From Sorghum bicolor (taxonomy: Eukaryota; Streptophyta; Magnoliopsida; Poales; Poaceae), in contig NC_012878.2 of the NCBI RefSeq assembly GCF_000003195.3, positions 14,523,329 to 14,587,328 of the forward strand: a stretch of DNA of 64,000 nt, in the 5' to 3' direction. Under the pieces are notes generated by a model. The model did not search any database. It had not been told where the DNA came from and was given only the letters and a program-made list of their open reading frames with translations. The number at the start of each line of letters is the position of its first letter. The first letter of the stretch is position 1. Shown here one piece after another: positions 11,854 to 23,861 of this stretch. The position numbers and the translations under genes are program-made.

Positions 11854-12075
11854 AGGCCTTGTTTATTTCACAAGATTTAGCTACTGCAGCACTTTTGTTT
11901 TTATTTAGCAATTATTGTCTAATATGGACTAATTAGACTCAAAAGATTTGTCTCATAAATTATAAGTAAACTATGTAATTAGTTATCTTTTTAATTTATA
12001 TTTAATGCTCTATGCATATACCGTAAGATTCGATGTGACGTGAAATTTTAAAAATTTTTGAAAACTAAACAATAG
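11854..12075 (+). mobile_element. MITE of the 'GGCCTTGTTTAG' family, copy B
   Basis: Starts AGGCCTTGTTTATTTC and ends GAAAACTAAACAA, with the family core AAAAGATTTGTCTCATAAATTATA. The right terminus is eroded. Confidence 0.75.
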
Positions 12076-12657
12076 ACAGAAGTGCATGAAAATATCTATT
12101 GGTACCAATTTCCAACTTGGCACTCAACTTGCACGTAGTAGTCAACAAGCACAGAAAAGTTAAGAAAGATATTTCCAACAGCGAGGCAGATCGATGCACA
12201 TCAGCACATGCCAACACTAGATATTTTCAGCTATGCTTCCCTTTCCTACGGTGGACGCTGCTGGGTAGTCATGTAGCTCTGTCGCCGCCGGGGACCAGGA
12301 GATGGAGAGAGCGAGCCTTCTGGGATTCCAAGGATAAGAAGAACCGTCAGGATTCAAAGACTCATTGTCCATGTGGATAAGAGCCGGCAGGATATTATTT
12401 GTAGACCGTGCACTTCTGTACTTGCAAAAACGAGAAAAATTCAACACTACTGGTGTTGACTGTGCACCATAATGCGACAATGTGGCTTCTGTACCTTCTT
12501 TGTATATGGAAACAGCTGGGTAGATGAAAGCAATATGGAGGGCTATATGCATTACTGAGTAGGTGTGGTCCATACAGGGATCTAAATCTCTATGTATACT
12601 CATCCTGTCTAGATGCATTGCCACCCTACACAGCAATTCGCGTGTGAACATATCCTT
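12076..12657. other. Intergenic DNA containing the second half of a diverged repeat pair
   Basis: About 12090-12450 resembles 6895-7290, including the minus-strand MDN/MDH start and the CTTGCA(A/G)AAACG segment. The minus-strand frame (12217-12651) has no recognisable domain. Confidence 0.35.
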
Positions 12658-12890
12658 AGGCCTGGTTCAGGTCGCTAAAAATTTTGGTCTTGACTACTGT
12701 AGCACTTTCGTTTGTATGTAATAATTATAGTCTAACTACAGAGTAACTAGGCTTAAAAGATTCGTCTCGTAAATTATAGGTAAACTATAGAATTAGTTTT
12801 TATTTTCGTCTATATTTAATGCTTCATACATGCGTATAAAGATTTGATGTGACGGGGAATCATAAAAAATTTGGGAACTAAACAAGGCCT
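12658..12890 (+). mobile_element. MITE of the 'GGCCTTGTTTAG' family, copy C
   Basis: Starts AGGCCTGGTTCAGGTC and ends GGGAACTAAACAAGGCCT, with the core AAAAGATTCGTCTCGTAAATTATAG written in the common orientation. Copy D follows at once and shares its terminal bases. Confidence 0.8.
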
Positions 12891-13126
12891 TATTGAGATA
12901 AAAAAACTTTTTGGATTTTGACACTTTAGTATTTTCGTTTGTATTTGATAATTATTGTCCAACCAGAGACTAAATAAGTTTCAAAGAATCGTCTCAGAAA
13001 TTACAGACAAACTGTATAATTAATTATTTTTTATCTATATTTAATGCTCCATACATGTACTGCAAGATTTGATGTGACGAATAATCATGAAAAGTTTTTA
13101 GAATTTTGGGTGAACTAAACAAGGCC
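12885..13126 (+). mobile_element. MITE of the 'GGCCTTGTTTAG' family, copy D
   Basis: It abuts copy C and apparently shares AGGCCT with it. It ends GTGAACTAAACAAGGCCC, and its core is CAAAGAATCGTCTCAGAAATTACAG. The tandem arrangement suggests insertion of one copy into the terminus of the other, or a compound duplication. Confidence 0.7.
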
Positions 13127-14443
13127 CTCTCTCCAAATGATCACTCATTATCTCCCCAGGCTCTAGTTTGAGTATTAGATTCAGCTTCAGATTATGATAG
13201 GGAGTGGAAGAAATATCTCAGGAAATTGTGTGCCAGCGAAGACACTTAGCTTGTCGCGAGTTACAATCAGGTCAAGTTGAATGGTACTAGAAACTATTAT
13301 ATAGATGTATCCTTCCTGTAGGAGGAATAGAATTAGGTGTGATTTCATCTACAATCAGGTCAAGTTAACAGTAGTACAAGGTACTCCTTCCGTCTTAAAA
13401 TATAACTTGTTTTGTCCTAAGTTAAACTATAATTACTTTGACTAAATTTGTAGAATAGCTTCTACTATACCATTACCATGTAAGGTTAGCAACATAAACT
13501 ATGATCAATTTATTGTCATTGGACTCCTTTTCATCCCACAGATGCTCAATTAAATCATCACGAAAGCCATCTGCAATCAAGAGAACATCTAAATGCATTG
13601 GCTATGACATGTATATTGACAAATAAATAGGAAAAATAAAATTTGCTTTGCCTCGGTAAGTGGGAAAGGGCACCAGTAATGGTGGGTAGGCAGGCAGTGG
13701 AGGTTGCATTGGTAGTGGATGCCACAAGAAAAGGTCGATGATGGTGAAGGCCTTTGGGGGAGGCCGTCTAGCAGTGGATGCCGCTGAGGGAGGGAGCACC
13801 AGCGATGGAGGCAACTAAGGGAGCGCGAGTGCCGAAGTCGCTAGGGGAGGATGGGCACATGGTGAAACAACTAGGGGTGGGCAAGTGGGTGGTGGAGGCC
13901 ATTGGGGACTGTGCGTGGCAGTGCAGATGGCAGAGAGAGGCTTGGGTGGTGGAGGTTGTTGGGGGAAGGCATGTTAGCGACCATGGGAGAGCACAATGGT
14001 GGGGGAACCTATCGAAGACCTAGGCCCTATTTTGGACAATAGAGACATATGGTGGGAGTGGATCTAGATAGTGGTAGCGGACGTGTTGAATCCACATTCC
14101 ACATAGAAGCAGAAGAGGAACAATGAAGAATATAAAAGTAGAGGCATCCTCAAGAGCCGCAGAAATAGGGTTGAGGAGAGAATTTGAGAAACTTCTACCT
14201 AAGGGGTAAAGTAAGATCCTATTGAAGTGTGCCACCACTGTCGTGCCTTGGGTCTCTCTTATTCTTCCTCTCTAGTGCGTCTATCAAGGACAAGAAGTTG
14301 AGGGAACCTATTCTGACAAAATTAGATGTTTTTTTATCAAGATCGTGTGTCCTTCGATGATTGCCATAAGGAGATCGCCATTGCACGCATTGATTTCATT
14401 GGTTGGCAGTCAATTTGTGGCCTTTATATGTAGTAGATGTAGA
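13127..14443. other. Intergenic DNA with a one-sided MITE and a purine-rich tract
   Basis: A one-sided Stowaway-like fragment lies at about 13382-13480 (ACTCCTTCCGTCTTAAAATATAA). A G-rich, GTGG-repetitive tract at 13660-14010 opens frames on both strands with no recognisable domain. Plain sequence runs from 14030 to the target site of the large minus-strand element. Confidence 0.45.
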
Positions 14444-14448
14444 ACCCC

Positions 14449-15917
14449 TGTTGACACTAGATAACGCTACTAAATGGGGTTGTCAATCCCAACGCTAAGA
14501 GTACCAAGATGATTCTGTAGGAAATGATAGAAGGATTCTGCAAGCGGATAGAACTATTGTGCAGCACTTCACCTAGGAGTACTAGGTATCGAATTTATAT
14601 TAATCCCAAAGGAAGGCTAAGTGATTCCAAGGTAGTCGAGGGGATAAACAATACTTAGCAAGGATATATCGATTAAGTGTAGCTAAGGGGAACAAAGAGG
14701 TATAAGCACTACATGCGACTAGTATTCGACTTCAGAAAGAGTGTTGTAACTAATAGAGGGGCGCACATGCTCCCAATTTAACGGGCTGCAATGTACGTGT
14801 TAGAGCACTATGTTTTAATAACTAACTTGAACATGTTGGATTACCGTGGAGTTAGCCGTCACCGAACATAGCAATAATCTAAGCACCATGCTTATACTAT
14901 TAACTAACTACCTTTACTCAAGCTTTAAAGCAAAGGCACCAACTAGTGGGGATGATCAATATTAACCACAACACTAATTCTTCAAACGCACAATCTAACT
15001 TAGAGTGAATACTCACTTCTGGTAAAGTAATCAAAACTAAGCCAATACTCAATATGTAAATAGACTCAAGCAATCAACAATAGAATGACATGTAATAAAT
15101 AACTGTATTACGTAAGGATTGTTGGAATACAAAGGACTTTACTGACACTGGAGATTCCAAAAGACTCTTCCAGACTCTAGGGGAAATTCCTTATAGCTCT
15201 TCTAGCTAGCTTCTACTTCCAAGATAGCAAGCCTAGACTAGAGTAGTGCTTTGCTAAAGTGGCACTACTTGTAACAACACTCTCCTCTTGTTCCTAGTAT
15301 TGTTCCCCCTGAAGAAATGAGCTACAGGTTGTCTTTCATACCACCATGGAGTGTAGGGGGTACTTGTAGAGGCTTGGGAGGTCAGTGGAGGCAGGGGGCC
15401 GGTGCCCGCCACCTTCACCCGGTGCCCACCGCCCTCCGATGCATCGACAAGCATCCAACAGCCCTGGATCACTCCTAAAGGCAGTTGGCACATTGGTTGC
15501 ATGCCCGAAGTCGATCGGTAAGTTGGTTGGAGCTCCTTGGTGGATGATAGGTGGATCTAGGGTCCTTGTGACATGCTGGTGTCGCCACACTATCAAACCG
15601 ACCAAGTGTGGATGGCTTGGATGTGTTAGGTCCAGCTCCCATAGATCAGTGACATGGCAGGAGGCAGGCCAGCCAGTGGGTGCCGCCTTGACCCGGTGGG
15701 CACCACCCCCTGGAGCTCATGTGGTGCCACATTGTGTCCATGTGTCATATCCACTCCCTAATTGCCTATTTTCTCCATTTTGCCTCCATACAAATATTTC
15801 TCCAAGTGCATGTGGAACTAGGTAAGTTATAAACACAATATCCCCTTTTAGGTATTGTTTTCCCTTGATTATTGATAGAAATTTAACAGTAAAATAGGGC
15901 GTTAGTGACTGTCAACA
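14449..15917 (-). repeat. 3' LTR of the minus-strand gag-protease element
   Basis: On the minus strand it begins TGTTGACAGTCACTAACG after the tract AGCTTGGGGTGTT and ends GTGTCAACA. It is about 1469 bp and matches the copy at 34468-35925 along its length, with many substitutions and small indels, so the element is old. The frames at 15254-15825 are LTR sequence, not genes. Confidence 0.85.
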
Positions 15918-17081
15918 AACACCCCAAGCTAACCTTTTGCTTGTCCTCAAGCAAAGATGTGGTTTGAGCATAGTAAGTTCGATCAGGAATTGCTATTATG
16001 TAACATTATATAGAAACTCATATACAAATCAACAATACTTCAGAGTTGAGCATGAATCAGAAATCGGTCATGAGTCTTAACTATATGGGGCTTAGAGCTT
16101 TTTCACCTTGGATTATGCAAAAGTAAGATAGAGTAATTAGCAGATACTTTGTCTCTTGCTTTGGTAGAGTGAGAACTGCACTAGAGGGTTTTATAAATTT
16201 TGAGAAGAAAAACTTTGCTTTAGGTTCCCCAAATGGTGCACTTAATCACTCATATATGTACGTGTATAATAAACCTCACAAGAGCTTGTAAAAGCCTTTC
16301 ATTCCTACACAAAGGCTTATGTGGGGCTATAGGAATGGATCATGAGCAAAATTGCATTGAATGTATTACAAAGCAAGACACTTAGATCATAAGGAGCAAC
16401 AAGTCATACAAAATGATCAAGATGTGCAAGTGTAAATATTTGGTGGGCTCCTTAAGACTTTTTCTTTGTCCTTAACAGAGAGAGCATGGCTGCCAAAAAG
16501 ATAACTTCTTTTCTCCTTTTCTGATAGATGGGCATTGATGCACCCTTGAGACTTTTGTCCATCTTTTCTTTGAGCACTTGCTCTCTTTTTCTCTTCTTTC
16601 TTCTTTTTCGATAGCTCAAACTCTTCCCCGGCTAGAGACAGAAACTGGCTATAATCTATTTATTTGTCTCAAATAATGTGTGGAGCATAAGTGCATACTT
16701 CCAGTGTAGAAGTTACAAACAAGAAAGTGTACGTGATCTTGATCAAAAAACATGACAAGTTTCTCTACTAAGATCAAATAAGGTCAAACAAAGCTCAAAA
16801 TAAGCAAGCAACTCTTTATTGTGGGATCAACTCTTATGGATTTATGACCTTGTGATAGGTGTTTATTACCATAGAGGAACCTTGGGCAAGATTTAAATAT
16901 ATTTTGCAATTCAAAAACTCTAGATTGGTCTCACTCATTCCTTAGACAAGGTAAATGATTGACTTTACTCATATATTGCCTCAATCTTACAAGAGCATAA
17001 CTAGGTTATTAGCATGTGCTATCCACAATAGTTTTGACTTAAACAAATTTCCAACATCATACTCAAAACTTCATAGTCAAG
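15918..17081 (-). other. 3' untranslated region of the gag-protease element (first part)
   Basis: On the minus strand this ends in CTTGAGGACAAGCAAAAGG and a purine-rich tract directly before the LTR. The same layout is seen before the 3' LTR of the Athila-type element at 30950-30980. It is AT-rich and non-coding. Confidence 0.7.
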
Positions 17082-17497
17082 TGTCGATGAAATATGGTCG
17101 GCAGTATACCTAGGGGTATGCCCCAAGGTAGTAGATTGTCGGCAGACAAGTGCACAAGCTACGAACTAGATGGTGACACAAGATACAAACAAGGATTTTA
17201 TCTAGGTTCGGCCACCGTGAGGGCGTAACACCTATGTCCTGCGTCTGATTGTATTGATCTAAGGTATAATGAATTGAGTTGACATGTCCTCTAGGGGACC
17301 CTGCCCCTCCTTATATACTATGAAGGGATAGAGTTACAAATAAAGTATTCTATTTGGTATAATATCTTTTTGTAGCCTTATGTTGCACGTCGACCAACGT
17401 CGTGCACCGTATATCTTCATCTTGTGGGCCGAGCCACCTCTAATGGTAGGACCTATATATGTCGAACCATAAGGGTATAGGGGTTTGTACCCCCACA
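17082..17497 (-). repeat. LTR of the small nested element (left copy)
   Basis: Begins TGTCGATGAAATATGG and ends TACCCCCACA on the plus strand. It contains CTTATATACTATGAAGGG, a TATA-like string conserved in the other copy. Confidence 0.85.
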
Positions 17498-17970
17498 GCT
17501 AGTCCCCGAGCTCCATGTATTGTGATGCGAACACCATCTTAAGCTTCTTCGAGCAGCGTGGATGATAGTCGACCATCGTTGAGATCGAAGAAGCAAGTTG
17601 TCCAAATAATGCATGATGCTCTTGAGAAAAAAGATTTCTTTCCTGATGAAGTGTGACCACTTTACTTTTCTGAAAAATATAGACTTTGAAAAAGTAAGCA
17701 TATTCGGCGTAAGGTGAAGTGTGCCCACTTAGTCCCGGAGCCTAGTAGTAGGTGACGTAGACACATGGTGCTAGGGTCTAAAAACAAAAATCCACGTAGA
17801 AATTCTGATACTGAGATGCATCGCGAGGTGCATCGTACCGATGTAGTCCCCGAGCTTGCTAGAAGGCATAGTATGAGCCTTGTAGCAAGGTCTAAAAAAT
17901 AAAATTGTATTTGAGTCTAATTCATATGTAACTGAGAAGAGCACTCTGTAAACTATGATCGAAGAGCGAT

Positions 17971-18275
17971 CAGAACAGTCCCCGAGCACAGCTTAAAGAG
18001 TGATGGACGAGTCCCCGGGCGCAATTGGGAATGTAAACATGCTCGGTGATCAACACAGTCCCCGAGCACAGCATAGGGACTAGTCGACAAGTCCCCGAGC
18101 GTGGTTGGAAACATAAACGTGCTCGGTGGTCGGCACAGTCTCCGAGCACAGCGTAAGGACTAGTCGACAAGTCCCTGAGCGTGGTTGGAAATGTAAATGT
18201 GCTCGGTGGTCGGAGCATTCCCTAAGCACAGTGTAGGGAATGGTCAACGAGTCTCCAAGCATAGCTCATTGACTA
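17971..18275. repeat. Tandem array, about 80-bp unit, 3-4 copies
   Basis: Units start near 17975, 18055, 18135 and 18215. Each contains CAGTCCCCGAGCACAGC followed by GACGAGTCCCCGAGCG-type and GTGCTCGGTGGTC-type segments. It lies inside the internal region of the small element. The spacing is too even and the units too long and adjacent for a CRISPR. Confidence 0.85.
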
Positions 18276-19198
18276 AGCCAAGCTCCTGAAAAATAAATAT
18301 GGAGAATAGGTAGTATACGATATACAAATAAACTCTTTATAGAAAAAAATCAGTACTAGTATAAGATTTTAGCTTTTATGTTATATTAAAGTTATCATGA
18401 GTAGTTAATTCATCCTAGTCCTTGCACCAGCTCTGGTATAACCAACAATCTGGAGCATGAGGCGCGGAGCCTAGGCACGTGTAGGATTGCCAGCCTCGCT
18501 AGAGAGCTACTACCGACCATCTAGAACATAGAGGGCGGATCTTGTGCACGTGTGGGGAGGAGTCGGAGACAGTGCCAGCTCTGGAAACTCATGTAGGAGA
18601 AAAAAACTAGTCGGCTAACTAAAAAGTTGTTTCGAAGGATAACTATATCAAGGACATTATATAAAATATTATACCAAAAATAAATAAAATATTAGAAGTG
18701 TACTTATCTTTGGATGGAAGTTTGTTCGATGGCGATAAAATTATCTAGCCCTCGAGCTCTCCCACATGTTGTCATGACGGTGGTCGCGATTGTCGTAGCG
18801 TCATTCTTTATGGTGATTATCATTGCGACGCGACAGATGGTTAGAGCAAGTAGGCCAAATAACTTGGTCAATAGTCCAAGCAGGTCGGTGTCGCCAATCT
18901 GCCTCTCTTTGTAGTAGAGAAGCGGGTGACACGGTGTCGGCGGGGTCGGAGACGTTGCTAGAGTGGTCAGAGCCATAGCCAGCATGGTTAGAGCCACAAC
19001 CGACGTTGGTGAAGAAGTGATCAACGCAGATCGGATCTGCGCCTCCTCCATGGTTGCGGTGGCAAAGTTGTCGAGGCCGATGGTCTAGGTGATCTGGCCA
19101 ATGGTGAACATGAGGTCGTCCGCCACGGCCATGAAGTTGGGGATGATGACCATCTGGCTCTGGGAAGTTGTACGCGCACTCCCTACCTGACATGCCAC

Positions 19199-19606
19199 TA
19201 TCGACGAAATATGGTCGGTAGTGTACCTAGGGGTATGCCCAAGATAGTATATTGTCGACAGACAGGTGTGCAAACTACAAACTAGATGGTGACGCAAGAC
19301 ACAGGACAAGGATTTTATCCAGGTTCAGCCGCCGTGAGGACGTAATACCTATGTCATGCGTTTGATTGTATTGATATGAGGTGTAATGAATTGAGTTGAC
19401 CTGTCCTCTAAAAGACCCCTGCCCCTCCTTATATACTGTAAAGGGACAGAGTTACAAATAAAATATCCTATTTGGTATAATATCTTCTTGTAGCCTTGCG
19501 GTGCACGTCAACCAGATACATCGTACGTCTTCATCTTGTGGGCTGGGCCACATCCGATGGTACGGCCCATGTCGAACCATAAGAGTATAGGGGTTTATAC
19601 CCCACA
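19199..19606 (-). repeat. LTR of the small nested element (right copy)
   Basis: Colinear with 17082-17497. Its plus-strand first bases are TATCGACG instead of TGTCGATG. Confidence 0.85.
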
Positions 19607-20032
19607 GCAAAGTTTTGCTAAACATTACAGAGCAATTATTCATCATCTCCAACAACAGCAAATTCTAGCTTGGCATTCATTTAGAGGCAAAGATCATGCT
19701 TCTCTTATTGTTTATAAATTCATCATGAAGCATAAATTAAAGAGCGTGATTAAAACATACCTTAGCAGGGGAGGTACTCCCCCAAGCTTGCCTTTTCCAT
19801 GGAGTTGGATGTCTTCTCGTTGAGATTATGCTCCTTTGTCTTCTTATTTATTGTGCTTACTTTATTTATTACTACTATGCAATGCATGACTAATGTGCTA
19901 GAAATTAAATATGATAGCAAATAGTACTAAATGTTTAATGTAAATTTTTGTTTTATTTTATTTTATTACTTAAGGATAGGAAATAAATAAATCTAACTAT
20001 ATTTATTCTAAATACAAAACTAAAATTAAACA
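19607..20032 (-). other. 3' untranslated region of the gag-protease element (second part)
   Basis: On the minus strand it contains GGCAAGCTTGGGGGAGTACC, the counterpart of CAGCTTGGGGGAGGCACC found just after pol in the Athila-type element (about 29875). This supports placing it directly after the coding region of the outer element. Confidence 0.6.
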
Positions 20033-23000
20033 TATAACACCCTAGGTGTTAAGCATGCACTTAGCCTCATAAATCATTCGTAAGCATTCTCATAAAGCAT
20101 AGGCATGAGCATGGCATCATATGAGCATGGTAGAATTTAAGTGTGATTTTATGTGCTTAATTAAAATAGATTTAATTGTGCTAAATTAATATGCTTGCCT
20201 TAAAAAATGCTTGTGATGACCAAATTAGGTTAAGTTATCTTTCAGATGAATTAAGATTAATTTTGTGTAATTTTTGGAGCTCTAGAATTTGAGAAATTGA
20301 TTTTATACAAATTCCCTAAAATGAATTTATTTAAAACCCAGAGCTAGTTTTAAATTGTAAATCAAATTCTATTTGGAATTTGGGGTTACACTTTAAAGCA
20401 AAGTTGTAGAGTATTTTATGGAGAGCATTTTCTCTTTTTACCCCAAACCCTAAAATTTTCTGCAAAACTCTCTAAATCCGTGTTTAAGCTTTCTGGAAAA
20501 AGATTTAAAAAAAGGAAAAGGGGGTTGTTCACTGGCGGGCCGGCGCCAACCAACCGGCCCAGCCAGCGAAGCTAGCCCGGCCCCCGCCGCGCGCGCCTCT
20601 CCTCTCTCCTCCCGCTTGCCGCAGCAGCAGCGCCGCGCGCGCCCGACCGCGTGAGGGCCACGACGCCGCGTGGCCGACTTGCGCGCCCGGCCAGCGCCAC
20701 GACCTCGCCTCGCCTGCCACCGCCACCAGCGCACTCGCCATTCTCTTCTCTCTCCCATGCGCTCACTCTCGCCTCCTCGCCCTCGCTCCGACTGCACCAG
20801 CTCCGCCGTCACCATTGGAGCTCCCGAGCTCCTCCGCGGTCGTTTTTCCCCGAGGAGTGCGACATTCCTTGATTCCTCCCTCCCCGAGCTCCACTTCCGC
20901 CTCGCCGTCCCCGAACGCACCTCCTAGCACCTTGAGACGCTCGGTAAGACCCTATTCGCTCTCGTCCGCTTCTCCAACGTGAACACCGCTGCTGCTCGTG
21001 TGGCCAGCGTGCTACCGTGCTTCTTTCCGTTTCCTTCCAAGCACATCTCGTTCGCCTTTGCACCGCGACACTCCCGAGCCCTTCTATTCACGCTCTACCG
21101 GACCAGAGGCTCGGTTCCACGGTGAGCGGCGCCACCGCCCCACCATGGCCGGCGGCGAGCTCGCTCTAATCCATCTCCGGTCATGCATAGGGTATCAACG
21201 TGTTCGCCTCGAGCTGTAGAACATCTAGGAGCGCTCGGTTTTCCGAAAGGGGTCGCCGACGGTGAGCTCCGGCTCGCCGGAGTTCCCCTCCCCCTTCTGC
21301 AGCGGCTGATGGGTGGGACCCATGGCCCACCTGTCTGTTGCTCGCGAGGTGGGCGGGTGCACTGCACCGGGTGCACCTAGCCCGACTCAGCGGTTTTGAA
21401 ATATGATTTTCAGAAAAATGTTTTCGAGAAATTTGTATAAACTTTATTTAATTCATAACTTGAGTACTCTACCTCCAAAAATAGTGAAATAAATTTTGGC
21501 ATGTTCTATAAATTGAGATCTACAGTCTAGTACCCTTGCATGTCATGTTTGAGTATCTTCTCTGTGTAGATATATTTAATACATGTTATTGTTGTTTATT
21601 AGAAAATGCACAGTAAATAAAATATGGCTCAGAAAAATGTGATTCTTGTTTTGCTAGCTTTGCATGGATGTGTAGTTTCTGGGAAAATATGTAGCACAAT
21701 ATTTGCTGTGTAGATTAATCTATGTTGATTTAAATGCTTGCATGGCAGTGGTTTATGATTTTTAATAAATAATTGGATCATGCAATTAATCTAAAAATTT
21801 TTGTGAGCCTTTTCTATGATAGGAAGTAATTTATAAAAATGTGAAATCAGTTGTTTGACACTTTGACACCAGTAGCGTATTTTTCCTTAACTATATTAAT
21901 AAACTTATGATTTTTGTGTGGGCCATGTTATCTGCCCAAATGATATAAAAATTTGGTGGTAGACTTTATAGATAAATTGTGTCATGCTGTAATTTTTTAG
22001 AATTTATTGAAGTGTACAAGTATATGCTACTGTTTTAAGCTTAATAATAATAATAAATAAATAAATAAATAAATAAACCCTTGTTATGCATGAAATGGAT
22101 GGAATGGAATATGTTTGGTGTATCTTTGAAGCACTATAATAACTTGCTGGTTTAGTGGTAGCCTGTAGAAGAGAATGCAATAGATGTTTTATTTAGGCTA
22201 CATGTTCTTGGATGATGTTGACTACCTAGTGGTAATAGTTTCTTGTTTCATCCATCATGACTCTTCTCTACCGAAGAGAAGATCTGCACTTACTCATTTA
22301 GCACCATGTCATGATCATCCTACCTTATCTTCCATAGCACTGCACCTCGGGCATCCTGCACTTCCACTTATGTGTACATATGCATCATATAGGCTCGCAG
22401 GAGAACAAGGTAGAACCCGAGGAGTAGGAGGAGACCCCAGTGTAGGGATTTCTGGAAGGACAAGAGCCGGAAGGAGAGCTGCAGGAGTGCCCAGATCTCC
22501 GGCCTAGCACCTTTGAGAGAGGCAAGCCCCGGAGCATTCTAAGTCTCCCTAATTCTTGCTAACTTACTTTGTTATATCCTGATGGTTTACTTCGTTGCAT
22601 TAAGTAATAGGAGTTGCTTGATACCGTTGATGCATAGCTATCCCTTGGATTTACCACCTGTCTACCTACCTTGTCCTAATTAGATAGGCTCGAAGTCTAT
22701 GCTTAGCTTTCTTAGAGCGGTAGAAGTCGGATGGTTTCCTGTCACCTGCGAGATATAGGTGGATACCTAAAGGTCTAGTTGTTTGATGCTTTTATGAGAA
22801 GTAACCAAGTGTGGAAATGAAACTAAGACCGAGCAGGGTCTTATGGGGGTGTTGACCATAGTGCCCCTATCTGTGTTGATTAAGGACCGATCATTGACGG
22901 CCCTCTTGCCATGTTGAACGCATGCCCCACACTTAGCTAGAAGGAAAAGTCGTTCCGATCACGAAGCCTGAACACTATCTGGGCCGGGAGTCGAGCCGCC

Positions 23001-23861
23001 ATGTGCTGTATCGGTGATGGTTGAGGAGAACGACAAGGGTGCGGCGTGCAACCTTGGTATACCTTGGATACCTCGGTCGCCGGAACGGTCCTCGGGTACT
23101 GGTAGTGCCTGCCGAACCTGTGAATTGGTCCTAGATAGTGTAATACGGTGATTTGTAGCTCACTTGATCAGTGAGTGTGGTTTGTGTGGGGAATAACTCA
23201 CCAGCTGGTCAGAAATCGATTCAAATCGCCATCACTTCTGGATACTGAGCACTTGACATGGGCCATGTCCTCGTCGTAAGGACTATGAAACACTTTGGTT
23301 ATGGTATATAACGATTTGTGAATGCTATGATATGGTACTACCATATTGAAACAACTGTTTGCAACAGTACAGGTGCTAACCTAGATAGTAGGTAATACTA
23401 CTTAACTTGAGCGAAGTAAAAACAAAGGGTTTTAGAAATATACTTCTAGATGGTTAAAGCTTTTACGCAAAAAGGGTTCAGCTACCCCACTATATAACCT
23501 TCATGATCCTTGGAGAGTCTTTTATTTCTGGTTTATGACGGGTAAGTCTAGCTGAGTACATTCTCGTACTCAGGGTTCCATTCCCATGTTGTTTTACAGA
23601 TGGGCAGATGTATTATGGGTATTGCATCAACTGCTTGTACCCAGCCATGGGTGATGACTAGACCAAGGGCAATGGTCCCTCTACCTCCTCTTTTGCTTTT
23701 GTGGGAATGATCAGACTCTGGCACTGTAATGAACTAAGTGTGTGTGTACTTTCAAAACTGAAATGCTTCTGCTACTTGAACTTGGCTTGTAATAACTATA
23801 TTTGAACTCTGATGTAATTTCTGAATGTTGTGAACTGGATGTAATTGTGGATGGTGACCAC

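Larger units (their letters stand above)
17082..19606 (-). mobile_element. Small LTR retroelement (about 2.5 kb) nested in the 3' untranslated region
   Basis: Two similar LTRs, 17082-17497 (416 bp) and 19199-19606 (408 bp), enclose 1.7 kb with no recognisable gag or pol domain. On the minus strand the LTRs begin TGTGGGG and end near TTCATCGACA, and a purine-rich CTCGGGGACTAGC precedes the left copy. Minus orientation is therefore likely. No clean target duplication is seen (TCAAG against GCAAA). It is a non-autonomous LARD/TRIM-like element. A frame at 18704-19051 (minus) has no recognisable domain. Confidence 0.75.

Noticed and set aside
15254..15825. 146-codon plus frame and minus partners
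   Set aside because: Inside an LTR, and not conserved in the second LTR copy at 35250-35800.
17971..18275. Regular repeat considered as a CRISPR array
   Set aside because: The units are about 80 bp and adjacent with no unique spacers, in a plant retroelement.
20450..21380. Frames in the GC-rich block of the solo LTR
   Set aside because: Same composition effect as in the first chromovirus LTR. There is no recognisable protein on either strand.
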